The notes: generated from the letters alone by a model not told the origin. Numbered from the stretch's first letter, positions 45,489 to 58,891 are shown. The stretch is 64,000 nt of DNA from Neolentinus lepideus HHB14362 ss-1 (GCA_001632425.1 KV425573.1:384460-448459), one strand, 5' to 3'. Translations and numbers: made by a program.

Positions 45489-46128
45489 ACTCGCAGCATC
45501 TGCGCCCGGAGTTAGAGGACTGAGATTGACTGGCGAACTGAGTCAGGAAACCTCTTCAGGATGTGCGCAGCCGTATGAGTGCAAGCTTACAAGGACCGCA
45601 GCCACTCTGGTATCCCGGTCCCGTCGGGACGCTCGAAACTTACGTAGCAGTATTAAACAGAACTTGCTATTGCGCACATTGGTCTCATGTACAGGACACC
45701 TTCTCGCATACCCTCAAGCAAAAGAGGTGTCGGCTTCATGAAGCCGAATAGACAACAGTAGGAAAATGGCATGATTCAAATACTTGCTGCAACACTCAGA
45801 TCATGTTTCAAATACGGGCACATGGACAGCAGCTGTCGCTTATATATGTCTTGTGTATTCCTTGTGATTTTTATTTCTTTCCTTGCGATGTGTCGTGATG
45901 GGGTCCTGACTGCGGTTTCTCGTGTGATAACCGAAGTTCCTGGTGGCTGTACTACTGCCTCCGTCGCAGCGATCGGAGGATCCTTCGTTCGCTTATCCAG
46001 TCCGCAATATTAATGGGGTCAGACATACTTATTAAACCTCCAGACATACTTATTAAACCGCGGTCGCAGTCTGCTTCAACTAGCAACATACCTTTCTTCC
46101 ACGCATTGCACACGTCTGCAGGTGGAAT
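45489..46128. other. Divergent spacer between PB1/ZZ gene and acetyltransferase
   Basis: About 640 bp containing both promoters. Includes a perfect 19-bp direct repeat CAGACATACTTATTAAACC at 46020-46038 and 46041-46059 (21-bp period), 70 bp upstream of the acetyltransferase start. No gene seen. Confidence 0.55.
46020..46059. repeat. 19-bp direct repeat, 21-bp period
   Basis: CAGACATACTTATTAAACC occurs twice with a 2-bp gap, immediately upstream of the acetyltransferase gene. Two helical turns apart, so a pair of protein-binding sites on one DNA face is possible. Confidence 0.85.
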
Positions 46129-47611
46129 ATGTCAAAATCATCCAAACACAATGTAGTCAGGACAGCTGGTAGGTATTCTTTCCTAGCAACAATGTGTTTG
46201 AAAATCTAATGTCGACGCATAATACGCAGGTCTGCTCGAAAGGTATCATGTAACTAGAGTTGCCTTGGGCTTGGACACTTGCGTCGTTGTAACCGCTCGC
46301 TACGTCTGGACAGGCGGCGAATCTTCATTGACGTCTGCCGTCCTGTACCCGGCTTTGCGGAACGTCATCCAGTCAGAAGGCGCTCTATGTGTCCGCGTCG
46401 CATACTCTCCTTCACCGTTCAAGAAACCCAGGTTTTTTAGGCTGCCAAGTATCAACCTCGACAAGATAGTGGAATACAAGGACGGGCCCATTTCCTTGCA
46501 AGATGCCTTGGAGCAAGAGACCTCTCATGGATTCGACTTCCGATCTACTGAGAAACCGCTGTGGAGATTAACAATTCTCCCTAACAACACCGTCATATTT
46601 TCCTACTATCATGGGATCGGCGACGGTATGAGCGGCAGGGCGTTCCATCTCTCCCTACTCCAAGCTCTCCAGACGTCCATCCCTCAAGTCAAGGACGGCG
46701 CCTCCGAGGTCGAACCCGTCGTCGAAATTCCACCACAGATCCTTATGACGCTACCAATTGAGAAATGTACCAAGGTTTCCGTGTCTTTCAAGGCGCTGCT
46801 TCGTCAGCTCAACCCCGTACAGCCCGCCTCCGGACTAACGGCGTGGACAGGGAACCCCGTCGTGGCCGCAATACCCACGACCAAGCGGCTCAAGAATTAC
46901 GTCAGGCTGCTCGCCTTCACCCCCACTGAGATTACAGCCTTGATTGTCATCTGCAGGCAGAACAAATGCACGCTCACGGGCGCATTCCACGCGGTCAGCG
47001 TGCGCGCCCTCTCTCAAGTCCTCTCAATGCCCGAGTTCCAGAAGAGCGGTGTCACATACGACAGCGTCTCGGTCTGCATTCCCATGTCCCTCCGTTCGCT
47101 CACGCACGTTCCAGAGACAGCCGTCTGTGACCACGTCTCCTCGCACATCGTCACTGCCTCCCTCCCCGCCTCCTCCATCTCGATCTCTGATGACGTATTC
47201 TGGACGGAAGCTGCGAAGGTCTCAGACGAGCTGCGCACGCAGAGGCGAAAGGCACTGTCCACCATCGCAGTGATTCGCTTCTCCCCTCTCGTCGGCGGCC
47301 TCAGCGGGTACTACAAGAGCAAACTCGGTGAGAAACGCGAGTACGGGCTGAGCATCATTAACCTCGGCGCGTGGTCTAAAGCTCAGGCTGTCGAGGATCC
47401 GGCGCCGCATTGGACTGTCGCAGAGATGGCGTTCACGCAGGAGGACACGATCGTCAGCGAGCCGTTGAAGATCAATCTTGTTGGAGGCGGCGATGGGGGT
47501 TTGACGATTACTGTTAATTGGGGCCAGAGTACGGTTGATGTTGCGTTTGCGGAGGCGTTCGTGAAGAAGCTGGAGGAGGGCACAAGGAGTCTCGTGAAAA
47601 CCGCTTCGTAA
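46129..47611 (+). CDS. Alcohol acetyltransferase-type (condensation-domain fold) acyltransferase
   Basis: Predicted acyl-CoA-dependent O- or N-acyltransferase of the fungal AATase family (PF07247), related to chloramphenicol acetyltransferase-like folds. Two exons (46129-46168 and 46230-47611; intron 46169-46229) give 473 residues. The spliced start MSKSSKHNVVRTAGLLERYH is typical of the family, which opens with an LERY segment. The catalytic HxxxD motif appears as FSYYHGIGDGMSGRAFH near residue 132. The C-terminal INLVGGGDGGLTITVNWGQS corresponds to the late beta-strand region. No signal peptide or membrane segment is evident. Substrate alcohol or amine is unknown; volatile-ester formation is known for yeast relatives only. 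Confidence 0.85.
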
Positions 47612-47967
47612 TTACCGTGTCTGGATGTTACAGAATTTTCATCACTCAAGTATCAAGGGCGGAGGGCGCGTGGATTCCGAGTCTGATATCACACAATAGT
47701 TTGGTTTAATCATATCGTTCACATCATAGTCATTCACAATATATATCTGTGTCCAAATGAATACACTACGATGAACATGGTTAATAGAGTACTTATTTCA
47801 CTGCAGGAAAGCGGAATACTCCTTCTCCGTGACGCATGCGTAAGTCCTTGTCAATGATTGCATTCTAATAAACATGACAATAAAAGCACATGTAAACGGA
47901 AGGAACGTATTGGCATGTATACTATGTGATAGGTGTACAAGAAACATAACAGGATGCCTAGAACATA
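47612..47967. other. Convergent spacer
   Basis: About 355 bp between the stops of the acetyltransferase and UFD4. A+T rich; nothing else seen. Confidence 0.55.
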
Positions 47968-50900
47968 TTATGATAAGTGGAAACTTCCCACTCCCTCTCT
48001 CATAGCAATAAGCAACTTTTCTCGCATAACAGCCTTGGTCGTATAATCGGGCAACTTGAGATAATTTACGCAGGTCATGACACTTGGTAGGTAGTCGTCA
48101 GCCGTTAGAGGCGCCTCGTGGGGCTTCCTCACTACCGTCAACGGAGGATTCAGACCACGGAATCCTGCGCAAGAAACGGTGAGCATGTACCAAGGACACC
48201 GGCCTGCTCCGAACTCACCACCAATGGGTAGCTTTGGGCTACCAGTAATGAACTGGAGGTACTCTCTCCGAGTGGAGACGTCGAATTCTGACATAATCTC
48301 CAGTAAGTTGCGAATAGCACGACTCTCAACGTTGAACCCATGGTCCGCCTTGAGCGCCTCGTTCAAAGCTACAGACAGCATTAGCTGAGTTACCTGACAA
48401 TATGGGAAATTGCTTACTTTCAATACTCCAGTCTTCGTCAGAATTTCCGAAGAGTATCACCAGCTCATCCGCGGAGAAGGCTTGCAAATCGGATATGGGG
48501 AATACTTTCGAGAATCCTTCTCGCAACGCCTTAGCCTGCGGTTGCACTCCCTTGCCGATGATAGCGTCGATGACATGGGTGATGTACTCTTCCACATTGT
48601 CCGACGTGACTGCGATATCTCTTCCACCGGGCTATGACAAGGCGTTAGCATCAACTAGTGACGAGCAATACTTCACTTACGCATAGCGCGATGTCGTAAC
48701 CAGGTACAGTGAAGTCCAGAGCGAGGTCCTCTATACTCACAGACTCTTCAACCAACTTCTGGGTATGAGATAGTAAGGGATTGTCAAGTAGGTGATGACC
48801 ACACAACTATACCTTCTTGCTCGCATTCGTAGCCAAGCTTCGAAGCTTGACTAAGGACTTGGCCATTTCCACATCAACGTGCTACGTAAAGAATGGCTAA
48901 TCAATTCTCTGATCCAGGACTGTATTCATGAGGAAGTTGACCTTCAGAGTCTCAATCGTCAGAGGAACGTGCTCCCCGAGAACCAGTTTGATGAAGACCT
49001 TGTTGAATGACAGGTCGATGATGCGAGAATCTAACATCGCCTTGGCTACAAACTGTCCAATCACTCGGAAGATATGCGTGCGTTTCCTTCAACAACGGTT
49101 AGCAGAAATATTAAAAAAGACAAACCATGTACTCACTGTCCTCCGTCATTGACAATATCTTCGGGGCTGATTGGTGCTGGGAATAGGCCACTAGGATGAT
49201 GCACGTAGGTACCGGGGTTTGACTGATCCTCGTCACGCCAGATTTTGAGGTCTCGTCTGGCAAATTCTTTGGAAACGAGCGAATAGAACTCCAGAGTCGG
49301 ACCAAGCCCTGTTCCGACTTCCTCAAAGTACTCGACTTCGAGGATAGATGACGACGAGCCGTACAGCTCGAAGACTTTGACAGCAGACTCTAAAATGTGC
49401 TTACGTGATATCCTGACTTTCTGACGCTGAAGTCTGCCCAAGAAGGCGATGCTGTCGTCTCGCCTAGAGCTGTCCTGGCCGCGACTTTGTTGAGTCTGCC
49501 ACTTTAGTATGAGACGGGCATAACCAAAGGAGGTTGACTGCAGGAAGTTATAACGAGTGGCGAATGGGAAAAGGAATGGAAAATGAACGGGTAGATCAAG
49601 GGCCCAGTCAGGTAAGCACGAGCTTGCAACGATCATGGGTTCCTCTAGTTGACGAGTCAGCTTGGCTGTAAGCTTGTTATTGACGAATGACGAGTCAGGG
49701 AGACACCGGCGCGAGCCATCGTACTTGGAACGTTCAAATTCTGCCGCATTCAGTTGATGAAGCACCCGAAGCAGTCTCAGGATCTTAGTGTGAGAAGCAT
49801 CTTCCGGCAGTGATGACAAAGTAGGACTCGATGAACGACCTTTCGATGAAACATCACTATCTCCGCGTGCTTCAGGAGATGCTGTGGGCCCAGGAACCTT
49901 CTTGAACTTCACAGTGTAGATGCCTTGCCAGACCATGCTGGGAGGAACCGCCGGGCCAGACTTTTTGCGTCCTTCGTGCTGATGGATCGCACCGTAGATT
50001 GTCATGTCAAGAGGAAGAGGATGTTCGTCCATAGCGAATTCCAAATGCCAGTCAGTAGGCTTGGCTTTCAGTGCAGCAGCATAAGATCTCGTGGCAGGAG
50101 GGACATTTTTTGATGTCGACCCTGAGCTACTCTCTTTGGCAGGATTGGGCGTGGCAATCCGGGTACCTTCTGGAGTCTGAGCCTCCACTTTAGAGCCATC
50201 ATCAGCAACGGATAGTGTCACGGTTTTATCTTCTGCTCCAACATGGTCTTCTTCCATCTCCTCATCGAATACTTCCGCGTCAACTTCATTATCTGTGAAA
50301 TCAGCAGCGAACTCTTCTTCGTTCACAAGTGTCTCGCTAGGCGCAGGCTCCCCTGTGGAAGACGCAGCCGTCGCAGACGCCACGGATACAGGCGGCTCAG
50401 AGGGTGCTATAGATTCCGCAGCACCTGGTTCTGAAATAGCATCCGTAGCACCTATTTCAGCTGCAGAAGGAGCTCCCTGTTTCTTGGCACTCAGGCGCAG
50501 ACTGCGTCGGCGGCCTGCGGTGCTTTCGCTAGCCGATTGTTCGGTCGAAGAACCAGCTTGAGCACTACGCGTGGATGCAGGTTGTGTCTCCGCAGGCTTA
50601 GGAGTTCTCGGTTCTCCCAATGACCGCCCTGCAAAGCCAGGCGACAGACCTGAAGCTGCCAAAGCTGCTAGCATACCTGATAACCGAGAACTGCCTCCCA
50701 TAACGCCAGCGACACGAGGCCGAAGATAGTCGTGCAAAGCTTGGAATGTTGCAATCGCATGGATGGAGACTACAATGTTGTTGAGGTTACGGGGTATGTC
50801 CGAGTCATCTGCAGCAACAAGACGAAGACGCAGCTGTCGAGCCAGGAGAGACGGAGAACTGCGCTTGGAGTCTGTATGACGTAATTTTGTTAGTCAGGAG

Positions 50901-53900
50901 CATCCACGGTCAGCATCAACTAACCATCTATGCCTTGTGAGACAGTCGAAACCTCAAAGGATTCCATTCTGGTGAGACATTCTTGGAGTTTCTTGACAAG
51001 GACCGCAAACGGAGATGAGGCAGAAACGACTTTGCTATTTGACAACGAAAACGCTTTATAGAGTAGCTCGCGTCGATGGGTGGTACTCACTAGCGGCAGA
51101 ATCAGAAATAGCCTGCGCAGCGATAAAACAGTACTCACTGTTTCGGTCCTCATCTGTAGCAAAAGCAAGAACGCCGTCAACCACCCCACTTTGAAGCAAC
51201 TCAAAGCTAGATACGGAGGACCGAGGCGACATAAAAAGGTTAGCCAGCTCTTCGAGCGCGGCAGACAACTCTGCTTCTGAAGCGTCACGGTTTGAGATGC
51301 GATCAACGACGCGACGGAGGTTGCTGAGTACATTGTCGCCCTGCTCGTCTGCACCCGTGTTGAGATGCTTGAAGCGTATGACTCTAGCTCGAACAGTAAT
51401 GGCATCCTCGGGGTCTAGAGACAACGAAGAGAGTTTCTTATAGCCAGGGATTGACGAAACCAGAGCAGCTGACATCTGCATCGGTGGCGGGGGAGCTGGA
51501 CTCTCCACTGCTGCCGGTACGTCAGTCGTTTCCTTATCCTTGTCCTTATCCTTCGACTTCGCAGGAGCTATTAAATTACGTGAGGCCAGGGCCTCCATCT
51601 CATGGAAAACTCCCTCCCTCCTGAAAGCAGGTCGATATTCGCCGGGGAGTTTGACCAACAACAATTCGATGAGCTGTAAGGCCCCGATCACCAGGGTAGG
51701 GTGATCTCTGGCAGAGAGGATAGATGAAGAGAAGCTCGCGATGGGCACGCACTAAGGCCAATCAATCAAATAAGATAATACGAATAATGTCGAAATGTGC
51801 TTACCATCAAGACAGCCCTCAACTCTGTCTCATCGAGGAAACTAACAGCCTTAAGCAGGCCCGTCAAGGTCTTGATACGCACGGATGGGCTGACACTGGC
51901 GGCGTAAATGTCGACAAGTACAGGAACAATAAGCCTCATGAATCGGCCAACAACTTCAGGCTTGGAGCGCAGGAGCTCGGTACGATCAGGAGCCGCTTCC
52001 TTCGCTGGAGTCGCAGCAGGTCCACCATCTTCTGTATCCTGAACGTCCATTGAGATTGCATCCCCAGCCGCGGTCTCTTCAGCCGCCGGCGTGACAGGCG
52101 TCGACCCGCTAGGAGTTGAGAATCCTGCGATGCTGTTTAGCACGGCTGCAGCAGCCTGGCGAGCAGCGACTCGTTCGGCCTTAGCCTTCGCCTTGATCAT
52201 CCTGGTCAACGATTTCTCAGTATATCCCTTGTGATCGAAGACACCATCTTTATACAACAACATCAGTTATGCTCTTCAGAAGGACAGGGAACCAGTTGAA
52301 CAATTACATACCTTTCGGCAAAGGCGGCATCAGTTCAGACACGAGACTGAGAGCCTCCTCGATCTGTTCCTTTGGCCGATGCGCAAGGTTCTCCATAACA
52401 GTCATGTCCGCTACTCCTCCACCGAGACCCTGGCCACCACTTGCGTTCCCCTGTTCGTCGCTTGCACATGACGAAGGAAGGACGCCTGTAAGGATTTGAT
52501 ACAACGTGTCAACGATGTCGGCCTTCAACAACGCGACCGTAATCTTCGCGCTTGACCTTGCAGATGTTGCTAAAGCACGAAGCAGTAGAGTGAACGTATT
52601 GGGAGCAATTAAAGGAGACCCTCCAGCTGGAAGGAGCAGCAAGTTCACGGCCCTAATAAGGTCAGCGTCGACCAGTGATTCGAGGTACTCCGGGAACGCG
52701 CGGTAGTAAGAATCGATAACACGTATGACACAGAGGCAAGCGAATTCAACCAGGCGTTGGTCTGAATATGACAAACAGGTGCGGATGATAGGCCAAACAC
52801 CGCGAATCATAGGAAAATGCTCGGGTGAGATGTTGCGGCAGCAATTTGATGCAGCTTGCAAAGCAGTCCGCTGCACGGCGATGGAGAAGAAGTCTAAGTA
52901 GTTCAGGAGTGCAGCTAAACCGCCTTCGCGAACTATTGAGCTTGGGAATTCCTCAGAAATCTTTTCTAAAGTCTAAACCTCAAATCAGACATCGCATTCA
53001 TGAGCTAGCAAAGCTCAAACTCACGCTCAGTGTCTGCTCGGCAAGATCAATATACGAGATCTCGATCAGCTTGCTACAGAGAACAGGGATTGCGCCGTGG
53101 TAGACGACGGTATGCGCAACGCCCGGCAAGGCTTCCATCAAATTGGCCAAGCATCTGCAAGCCAGTACTTGGGCTTCGAGATTCTCATCACCTTGGAATG
53201 CAGTGCCACCAGCACTCATGGCAAGCGCCGCTGCGAGAGCAGCATCTTCGTCCTGATCATGGTCCTCGTTGCCGTCTTCGTCTTCTTCTTCATTGCCTGT
53301 GCCACCTAGAATCCTGACTAGGGCAGCCACATACTGCTCCACCTGGAAAGAACCTGCCAAAGTGTCTTCAGTGCTGATACTCAGAAGTTCACTCAGCTCT
53401 TGCAGGGTCACGAGTCGAGTTGTCGGGTCAGCTGTCATCTTGATGTTGTTCAGCATTGTCTTCAGACGGGATGACAGGCCCATCATGTACGAGCCGAAAC
53501 CCCTGAAGTCACCGAAGATGGCCATTGCAGCGGACTCATCCAGACCCACAGGGAGATGACCGTCGTCCCTTGGATGATCTCCTTCATTGTCATCGCCGCC
53601 AGGCTCTTCATCTCCATCCGGCTCACAGTGACCTTCATCATCATCATTATGCTCGTCGTCTTCGTCATGGTCTTCATCCATACGTTCATCATACTCCGCA
53701 TTCTCCCCTTTAGTCTCCACGTCCACCATCTCCACGTCCTCGTCTTCTGTTCGGGAAGAGCCTGCTACAGTCATGGCTTTTGACTTAATGGGCGCCTTCC
53801 CCTTGGCTGAAACGGACCTGCCGAGCAGATAAGTGTCAGAGCAAATCGTCACAGAAGTGATCAAAGACTCTTACCTCGTCTTCTTGGGCATCTCGACGGA

Positions 53901-54500
53901 CAACGAAGTGGCGGAATCCGTTCTGGATCGCAATGAGTAGGAACTAGTGGCTCCTCGGATACGCTTGATGGGGGCGGAGACTATTGTATGCGATGGCAGG
54001 TCCTCGTCTGAAACACCTTCGGGCGCTGCTCGCTTTTTGCCCTTGATATCACGCTCGGGTTCGTTGATAGTTAGTGTTGGATTCGCAGTTGGGAACGTAG
54101 CGCGACGTCTGTGAAGATCGCACATTGGGTGCGATAAGTATCAAGAAAGCAACGCATAATACAGGAGCCACACAACGACACACCTCTTGCTTGTGCGTGA
54201 TGCTTCGTCAGCAGACTCCCTTGCTTTGCCCTTTCCTGTGCTACGCTCACGCTTCAATTTAGAAGGGTTATTGCCCGCACGCGTAGACCGAGTGACTTCG
54301 GATGTCGCTGCAGAGGATGAAGACTGCTCGGTAGAATCGCGTTCCTTACCCTTATCTTTCTCCTTCTGTTTTGCGGCCTTGACTCTGGCACTGGACCGCA
54401 CACCTCGAGAAGCTCCAGATGACGAAGACGATGGCTGTGGCTGAGACGATGAACTAGCGCTGTTAATGGCTTCCTGAGGTTGTGTAGGTTGTAAGTCCAT
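47968..54500 (-). CDS. UFD4: HECT-type E3 ubiquitin ligase Ufd4 / TRIP12 homologue
   Basis: E3 ligase of the ubiquitin-fusion-degradation pathway, which also extends chains on N-degron substrates in yeast. The largest gene here: about 14 exons and roughly 1,900 residues, with long exons such as about 49137-50873. The N-terminus ([20 protein letters not shown]) is low-complexity and basic, followed by an acidic stretch ([17 protein letters not shown]). An armadillo-like repeat region follows ([60 protein letters not shown]). The C-terminal HECT domain has [40 protein letters not shown] and the catalytic cysteine in [20 protein letters not shown]. It ends [10 protein letters not shown]. Small 3' exons near 48.6-49.1 kb were not all resolved to the base. 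Confidence 0.92.
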
Positions 54501-55868
54501 TTAGTGAATGCAGCCAGCCATCGAACGCGAATATTGCACTTTCAGTACAAGTACGGCCTACGCCCAGCTGTCGTGCTTGTCTTTGCCGACGTTTGTACAA
54601 ATACAGACAGTTGTAAGGGTTGAGGGCCACGAGATTCGAGCGGAGATGCGCGCCGACCGGGGTATAACGATATCCATTTTCTCTATTTGTCAGGGCTTGT
54701 GGCGTCGGGCATGCCACAGCACATACGGCTATGATGCGTGACACTTAGTCACCGCTACATTGTGACAGTGGCCAATTTTGTCTGGTAGCGAGATATCATA
54801 AAAAATATTATCATTATCAGATCCTTTGCTACCATAGTGAAGGCGCTATCGCGTGGAACAGTGTCGGATACGCTGGTAGGCAAAAGCGGCAATAATTTTG
54901 TGCCCACCGACTACGACTATGTATGCAATATTACATAATATTACTACTATATTTGGTATGTATGACATCATGTGGCCAAATTGAGATACCAAAAATTTAC
55001 ATCTCATCCAGTTTTGACACTATCAAAAATCTGTCTGGTGGAATTCATCCCCTGGTCAAAAAGATCATTTCCACCAGACGGATAATTATTTGGACAATTT
55101 TTGAGCTTAGGTAATGTCTTGTACAAAAGTAGCGGTGACTAAGTGTCGCGCACCATATGTGAACTCATACGTAGAACATTCTACAAATCCACTAGTGTAT
55201 AAAGCAGTGTTCGTATACCTTCGGAATTCTGATAATTCCAGTAGTTCGACGTTTCAAAGCAATCCACGCAAGAACAACAATGGAACGGCGCCCTTTATCC
55301 TGCCACACGATATACACCGAGCAACCTATAGCGTGACCTCAACCGCTCAATATGTCGGCATAGTTGAACGCTAACACATCATCCAACACATAAGGTCGTA
55401 GATTGAGCTTAGTCCTAAACCTGAGTCACTACTCACGTTAACAGCAGAGTAGCGCATCCATTGGACGATGACAGCACCTGTCACTAGGATCCATATTTCG
55501 CAATGGTCACCTGTTTGTTCCTGAAGTAATAATCCCTTTTGAAGGCCAGTTTTCGAGCCGCGCCCGCGAGGCTCACGGTAATCTCAGTACAGGCTTGTCG
55601 GCCGAGTTAGACTGGCGTGGAGTACATTGGATATTGCTGCATTCCGACTACATGGGAAGATACTTCGTGGGATGCGTCATTGATGGACACAAGGGCCGGA
55701 CTTGCAGAGTACTGCTCGAGGTGTAGGACCGAGTCATGCTTTGTGACATGTGTGACATCGCATCGCAAAGTGCACAAGAAGTTCCTTCTCCCACGCCACA
55801 ATCGTGTCGCGGCTGCTCGCGTTCACCGAAACCCTCAGGGTATTCTCTCTAGCGTCCCGACATATGCT
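54501..55868. other. Divergent spacer between UFD4 and PSO2
   Basis: About 1.4 kb with both promoters. An A+T-rich central part (54780-55110) contains an 11-bp perfect inverted repeat at 55033-55079. In-frame sequence upstream of the PSO2 ATG (from 55617) is open but begins without a good start and shows no conserved feature. Confidence 0.5.
55033..55079. repeat. Inverted repeat (hairpin), 11-bp arms
   Basis: GTCTGGTGGAA at 55033-55043 and TTCCACCAGAC at 55069-55079 are perfect reverse complements around a 25-base loop. GTCTGGTAG near 54780 repeats part of the arm. This could be the relic of a small element. Confidence 0.75.
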
Positions 55869-58800
55869 ATGGCTGCCTCTAAGAAGAGGAGAACAGACGA
55901 TGTACCACAGTCGATGACCTTGCATCACTTCTTCGGTCGGTCTGGAACTCCAGGTAACGCAAGGAAAACACCGTCGAAGCCCAAACCGTCCGAGGCGAAG
56001 AGCGAGGAAAAACAGAGAGTGTATCCCCCTCCCGAAGAAATCATAGTCATAGACTCGGATTCTGAAGAGGATCTGCCTGCTCACAAACTGAATCCGAGGG
56101 CTCCGCAATCTTCTGAGTACAGGACAAGAGCAGGGAGTAAACGGTCCAGATCATCCTCCGTCTGCTTCGCGGAGGGTGTAAGAAAATCGGTGCATGGGAT
56201 TCCCTCTGCTTCCTCAGCCGAACTAACAATGTCAAATACTCCTTACGTCTCACCTTTTGGCATCCCAACGAGTCTTCTTCGCCCTCAAAGTCCTTCCCTC
56301 GAAGCCCAACTTAAGAATGAGAAAGTTCCCCAGGATCCAGAACTGATGATGATCCAGGAGTCATCGTTTGGTATCCCCTCTGCCCTTCTCCACGTCTCGG
56401 CTCCCCTTGGTGAACCCTGTTCTAGTCAACACAACCGTCATCATTCACTTAGTCCAAGCCAAGAGCCACCATTCGGCATACCTATTACTCTGCTTCGTCA
56501 CTCTAGTCCTTCCCATTGTCAGCCACCTGAACCACTTGCTGCACAAGGTCATCAGATGGAAGTGCCCCAAGATTCAGTCACGATAGGTGCACCAGTAGAC
56601 AAAAATGCTCCAACAGTAGCTGGAGCGTTCGGTCCGAGCTCCTCTTCGTGTGTTGAAACTGAATGTTCACCTTTCCCAAAGTCCGACATCGACGCTGCCG
56701 TGGATGATTTTGATATGAACGACGAGTGGGGCCTCGGAGACGACGAAGCGTCTGCCTTAAATCAAGATCCGGAGATAGACGATGTGGAAGAGATTGACAT
56801 AGGAGAATTCAAGATCCCTGACGATGCCTGTCCACTATGCTCGATGCAATTCGCAGATTGCTCGCTTCAGGTGGGTGGAATGGCCATTCACGGAGAATGA
56901 ACCTCATGGCGTCCGATCTTCAGACTATTCGGGATCATGTTAACGAATGTCTCGGCACGGTATCATCTCATGAGTCTATCATGCCATCCAAGATTCCTCG
57001 GCCGTTGTCTCCGCGGCATACGCGGTTATCCGAGGATGATAATTCTGAATCCAAACCGAGCTCAAACGCGTTTGCAGTCCTAATGTCATCCCACAAGGAG
57101 AATGATGCTTGGAAAGAGGCGACCGTTGCGGAAGATCGTAACTTCCGGCCTACGAAACAGAATGGCGGGCGAAGGAAAGCACCGTTCTACAAGGTTCTCC
57201 AAGGTATGCCTATCGCGATAGATGCCTTCCGGTACGGAACAATACCTGGTGTCGCAGCCTACTTTCTAACGTACGTGTGTCGGAATCACGAATGTCGGCT
57301 GGGAGTATTGATGGGACATAGACATGCGCACTCCGACCACTACACTAATTTGTCATCTAATTGGAAGAGCGGACCGATTTATTGTTCGGGTAAGTGTGCT
57401 ACTTCCAAAACTTGCTATTGCTGAGCCAAATGAAATGCAGAGGGAACCGCTAATCTCATTATCCACATGCTGGATGTAGACCCTAAGTGGGTACATTCCT
57501 TACCGCTCGACGTACCATCTGTCATCCCCAATACTGGTGGTGTCCAAGTTACTCCTATAGAGGCCAATCATTGTTTGTCAAGATCTTCTTCTCTGTTTTC
57601 TCTGAGATATGTAACTGATATGTCTTGACTCTCGCAGGTCCAGGGTCTTGTCTATTCCTCTTCGAAGGCCCGCAGACCGTCAATGCCGGTGATAGTGTTT
57701 ACAAGTCCCCCTACATCGGTTCATCGAGAACATTTCGCTATCTGCACTGCGGTGATTTCCGCGCGTCTCCGAAACACATCTTACACCCTGCCGTCAAAGA
57801 CAAGAGAATTGATCATGTTTACCTTGACACCACATACCTAGACCCCAAGGTAGGATATATTCGAGGGAGACGAGATCGAGAACGGTTTCTGACAAGACTG
57901 TTTCTCAGTACTGCTTTCCGCCTCAACCATTGGTGATTTCTGCCTGTGCCGAGTTGGCCAGACGTATTGTCAGCGGTCGCTCGGTGTCCGGTCAAGAAGC
58001 ACACCTAAAGGGCCAGAGTCGTACAATGACTTCCTGGCTAATGTCCCAAGACAAAGCAATCACATCGTCAACTGTCGAGGTCGACGCTTCTGCCAAAGTC
58101 CTTGTCGTTGTGGGGTACGTCGGGCCGATACTTTTCTGTAAAACGTGAGTATTGTGAAGTTGACCGTTGTGTTTCTCCTGGGAAGGACATATTCAATCGG
58201 CAAGGAGCGCATCGTCAAAGGTGTGCTACAAATAAATCTTTCAAAATATGCAGGGGGTAATTCACGTTTGACTCAGCTATTGCACATGCCTTGAATTCAA
58301 AGGTGTACTGCGACAAACGGAAAGCTGCTATTCTTCGATGTCAAAGCGATCCAGAATTGGATGCTTTGCTAACGTCGAACCCGCTGGACGCCGTTGTCCA
58401 TGTTGTCCCGTTATCTGTCATCACTTCTGACAGGATAAAAGAGTATGTTGATCGCTTCAAGGGTCACTTCGATAGAGCAGTCGGTTTCCGCCCCACTGGC
58501 TGGACGTGAGTTTTTCGTTGATTCTTTGTGATGACTCGTCGAGCCTGTCTTTAGATTTACGCAACCAAATGGGTCAGATACACTTCCGTCTATCTCGACT
58601 ATTCTCGCAAAATCCCGTCAACGTCAATTTACTTACGCGAACCTTTCTCCAACGCGGAACTCAACATCCACGTATCAGCTCTACGGGGTTCCTTATTCAG
58701 AGCACAGTTCATTCTTTGAACTTACGTGCTTTGCCCTATCCTTTAACTGGGGTAAAATGATTGCTACCGTTAACGTCGGCAGCGAGCGTTCAAGAGGTCG

Positions 58801-58891
58801 CATGCGTCGATGGGTTGAAGCTTGGGAGAAAGAGAAGAAAGCCCGTTTGAAAGACGCGATAATACCGTACAGGACACCTGACTATTGGTGA
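55869..58891 (+). CDS. PSO2: DNA interstrand-crosslink repair nuclease Pso2/Snm1
   Basis: 5'-exonuclease of the metallo-beta-lactamase/beta-CASP family acting on interstrand crosslinks. About nine exons; 55869-56870, 56924-57270, 57322-57389, 57441-57572, 57638-57849 and 57909 onward are in phase to the TGA at 58889-58891. Residues 1-315 are disordered: [10 protein letters not shown] near the N-terminus resembles a PCNA-interaction motif, and three FGIPxxLL motifs lie at residues 130, 167 and 202. A UBZ4-type zinc finger [20 protein letters not shown] with NEC spans the first junction. The metal-binding motif THAHSDHY, then [15 protein letters not shown] and [11 protein letters not shown], form the nuclease core. 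The DRMBL region ends [20 protein letters not shown]. Every catalytic landmark is intact. Confidence 0.93.
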
